NCBI GenBank assembly: GCA_022360375.1
Contig: JAKSCW010000516.1
Location: 1-6,800, forward strand
From: Balneolales bacterium
GTDB lineage: Bacteria; Bacteroidota; Rhodothermia; Balneolales; Balneolaceae
DNA length: 6,800 bases
Direction of reading: 5' to 3'
The position numbers were made by a program, and so were the translations under genes. Shown here piece by piece: positions 5,161 to 6,800 of this stretch (position 1 is its first letter; every line of letters begins with the position of its first letter). The notes beneath the pieces are model-generated. The model was not told the DNA's origin. It did not search any database and saw only the letters and a list, made by a program, of their open reading frames with translations.

Positions 5161-6800
5161 ATGGGAGATACAAGGGTAAAACTGGCCGAAAATCAGGAAC
5201 AACTGCAGCATTTCATGAAAAATGTGCTAAAGGATTTGCGCGCTATGGAGCGAATGCTGGACGAGGAATGGTTTGAAACAGAACCCATAAGAATTGGAGC
5301 GGAACAAGAGCTCTGCTTAGTTGATGAAAATGAGAAACCTTTTTTTGGTGCAGGTGAAGTATTAGACAAATTAGGCGGAGGAAATTTCACGCATGAATTC
5401 GCTAAGTTCAATCTCGAAATTAATGTAAACCCTCCTTTGAAATTCGAAGGCGATTGCCTTTCTCATATGGAACATGCACTTCAGCATTCCATTGAAAAAG
5501 TTCGTGAAGTCGCGTCAGAGTTTGGTGCAAAAGTGATTCTCACAGGGGTACTCCCCACTATTCGAAAATCGGATATTTCGATCAAAAGCCTTACAGAAAT
5601 TTCCCGGTATAAAGCACTTTGTGATGCTATTGATAACCTGCGCGGGAAGGAATATGAACTTCGAATTCAGGGAATGGATGAACTATTGATGAAGTTTGAC
5701 ACTCCAATGCTGGAGGGCTGTAATACGGGATTCCAGGTTCATCTGCAGATTAAACCCAATGAATTTGCGGCAAAGTATAATGTTGCGCAGGCGATTACCG
5801 GACCAATTCTGTCTGCGGCAGTTAATTCACCGCTTTTTTTAGGAAAACGGCTTTGGGCTGAAACGCGTATAGCTTTGTTTCATCAATCTGTAGATACCCG
5901 GGGAGTAGGGGATCATATCCGTGATAGTAGTCCACGGGTTACCTATGGAAATGCCTGGCTGGAAGAATCTATTCTTGAAATTTACCGGGAAGACATTTCC
6001 CGTTACCGGGTGTTACTTAGTTCCATTGTAGATGAAAATGTGGATGCACTGATGAGCCAGGGTATTCCACCCGAATTAATGGCACTTAAGGTTCATAATG
6101 GAACCGTGTATAGATGGAACCGGGCCTGCTATGGAGTGGGTGGTGGAAAACCTCATTTAAGAATTGAAAACAGGGTTTTTCCATCCGGTCCCACTGTTAT
6201 TGATGAGATGGCCAATACGGCTTTTTGGCTGGGAGTACTGAATGGATTTGAAGATGAGCACCCGGATATAACAAAAGAACTGGAATTTGATGATTCCCGG
6301 AGGAATTTCTTTGCAGCTGCAAAAATGGGAATTGATTCTACATTTGAATGGACAGGGGGCAAAAAAATCAGTGCGAAAGATTTGATCATGGATGAATTAT
6401 TACCGATTGCCCATCATGGTTTAAAGAAAGCAAACATCAATAGCTCGGATATAGATACGTATTTAACCGTAATTAAAGATCGCGTGGAGGCGGGCAAAAC
6501 GGGTTCCATCTGGATGGTAAAGTCTTACAATAATTTGACGAAGGATGTAAACCGGGAACAAGCCATTACTACCATCACGTCTGCTATGGAAAAAAATCAA
6601 AAAAAGGGGGAACCAGTTCATAAATGGGGGTTGGCAAAGCTGGAAGATGCAGAAGGGTGGACACCTTCTAAATTATTGGTAGAAGAATTTATGACAACCG
6701 ATTTGTTTACAGTACATAAGGATGACATTCCGGAGTTAGTAGCTGATATGATGGATTGGCAGAAAATAAGATATACACCTGTTGAAGATGAAAAAGGCAG
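5161..6800 (+). CDS. GCS2-type carboxylate-amine ligase fused to CBS domain (right edge cut)
   Basis: A frame open to the window end, with 546 residues visible. Residues about 30-400 resemble the glutamate-cysteine ligase type 2 (GCS2, YbdK-like) fold, whose members join an amine to a carboxylate using ATP. Visible landmarks are IGAEQELCLVD (45-55, paired acidic E48 and E50 expected to bind metal), NLEINVNPP (84-92), NTGFQVHLQI (188-197) and PHLRIENRVFPSGPT (331-345). After a helical linker, residues about 505-546 (VEEFMTTDLFTV, then KIRYTPVED) match the start of a CBS domain, which commonly binds adenine nucleotides. The true substrate is unknown; it need not be glutathione synthesis. The start at ATG 5161 is the first after an in-frame TGA at 5146-5148, with no Shine-Dalgarno. 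A second CBS repeat probably lies beyond the edge. Confidence 0.85.
   Translation, partial: MGDTRVKLAENQEQLQHFMKNVLKDLRAMERMLDEEWFETEPIRIGAEQELCLVDENEKPFFGAGEVLDKLGGGNFTHEFAKFNLEINVNPPLKFEGDCLSHMEHALQHSIEKVREVASEFGAKVILTGVLPTIRKSDISIKSLTEISRYKALCDAIDNLRGKEYELRIQGMDELLMKFDTPMLEGCNTGFQVHLQIKPNEFAAKYNVAQAITGPILSAAVNSPLFLGKRLWAETRIALFHQSVDTRGVGDHIRDSSPRVTYGNAWLEESILEIYREDISRYRVLLSSIVDENVDALMSQGIPPELMALKVHNGTVYRWNRACYGVGGGKPHLRIENRVFPSGPTVIDEMANTAFWLGVLNGFEDEHPDITKELEFDDSRRNFFAAAKMGIDSTFEWTGGKKISAKDLIMDELLPIAHHGLKKANINSSDIDTYLTVIKDRVEAGKTGSIWMVKSYNNLTKDVNREQAITTITSAMEKNQKKGEPVHKWGLAKLEDAEGWTPSKLLVEEFMTTDLFTVHKDDIPELVADMMDWQKIRYTPVEDEKG

Noticed and set aside
1..6800. Search for CRISPR repeats, insertion sequence ends, tRNA genes or phage genes
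   Set aside because: No direct repeat series, transposase motif, cloverleaf-like sequence or phage protein was seen by eye; all large frames are housekeeping or conserved-domain genes.

Overview
The window reads as ordinary chromosomal DNA from a member of the Bacteroidota/Balneolota group. The basis is lineage-typical wording in PriA, YifB/ComM and thioredoxin reductase, moderate G+C judged by eye, and large genes whose starts mostly lack a Shine-Dalgarno sequence. A marine Balneola/Gracilimonas-like organism would fit, but that genus-level guess is inference only. I see no mobile element, CRISPR array, tRNA or rRNA.

Layout. (1) Bases 1-302, plus strand: the C-terminal end of thioredoxin reductase (trxB). 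(2) Bases 312-335: a stem-loop between two convergent genes, probably terminating trxB and perhaps the opposing gene as well. (3) Bases 337-792, minus strand: a DUF4342-type protein with a hydrophobic segment and a long, highly charged Glu/Lys tail. (4) Bases 793-880: a short divergent spacer that must hold promoters for both flanking genes. (5) Bases 881-2422, plus strand: a full-length YifB/ComM AAA+ ATPase. (6) Bases 2423-2674: a spacer carrying two tandem micro-ORFs of 26 and 29 codons. The second has the best ribosome binding site in the window and encodes a single hydrophobic helix. (7) Bases 2675-5098, plus strand: full-length PriA starting at GTG. (8) Bases 5161 to the right edge, plus strand: a GCS2-type carboxylate-amine (glutamate-cysteine-like) ligase that runs into the start of a CBS domain and is cut by the window end.

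How they work together. ComM and PriA both act on branched DNA: ComM in branch migration during uptake and recombination of DNA, PriA in replication restart. Their adjacency may be functional or simply conserved order. TrxB and the GCS2-like ligase both have links to thiol or peptide metabolism in their wider families, but they lie far apart here and no shared pathway is shown.

I do not see a clear undescribed multi-gene system. The points most worth a second look are the tandem micro-ORFs between comM and priA, the loss of cysteine zinc ligands in both PriA (inner site) and ComM, and the ligase-CBS fusion.
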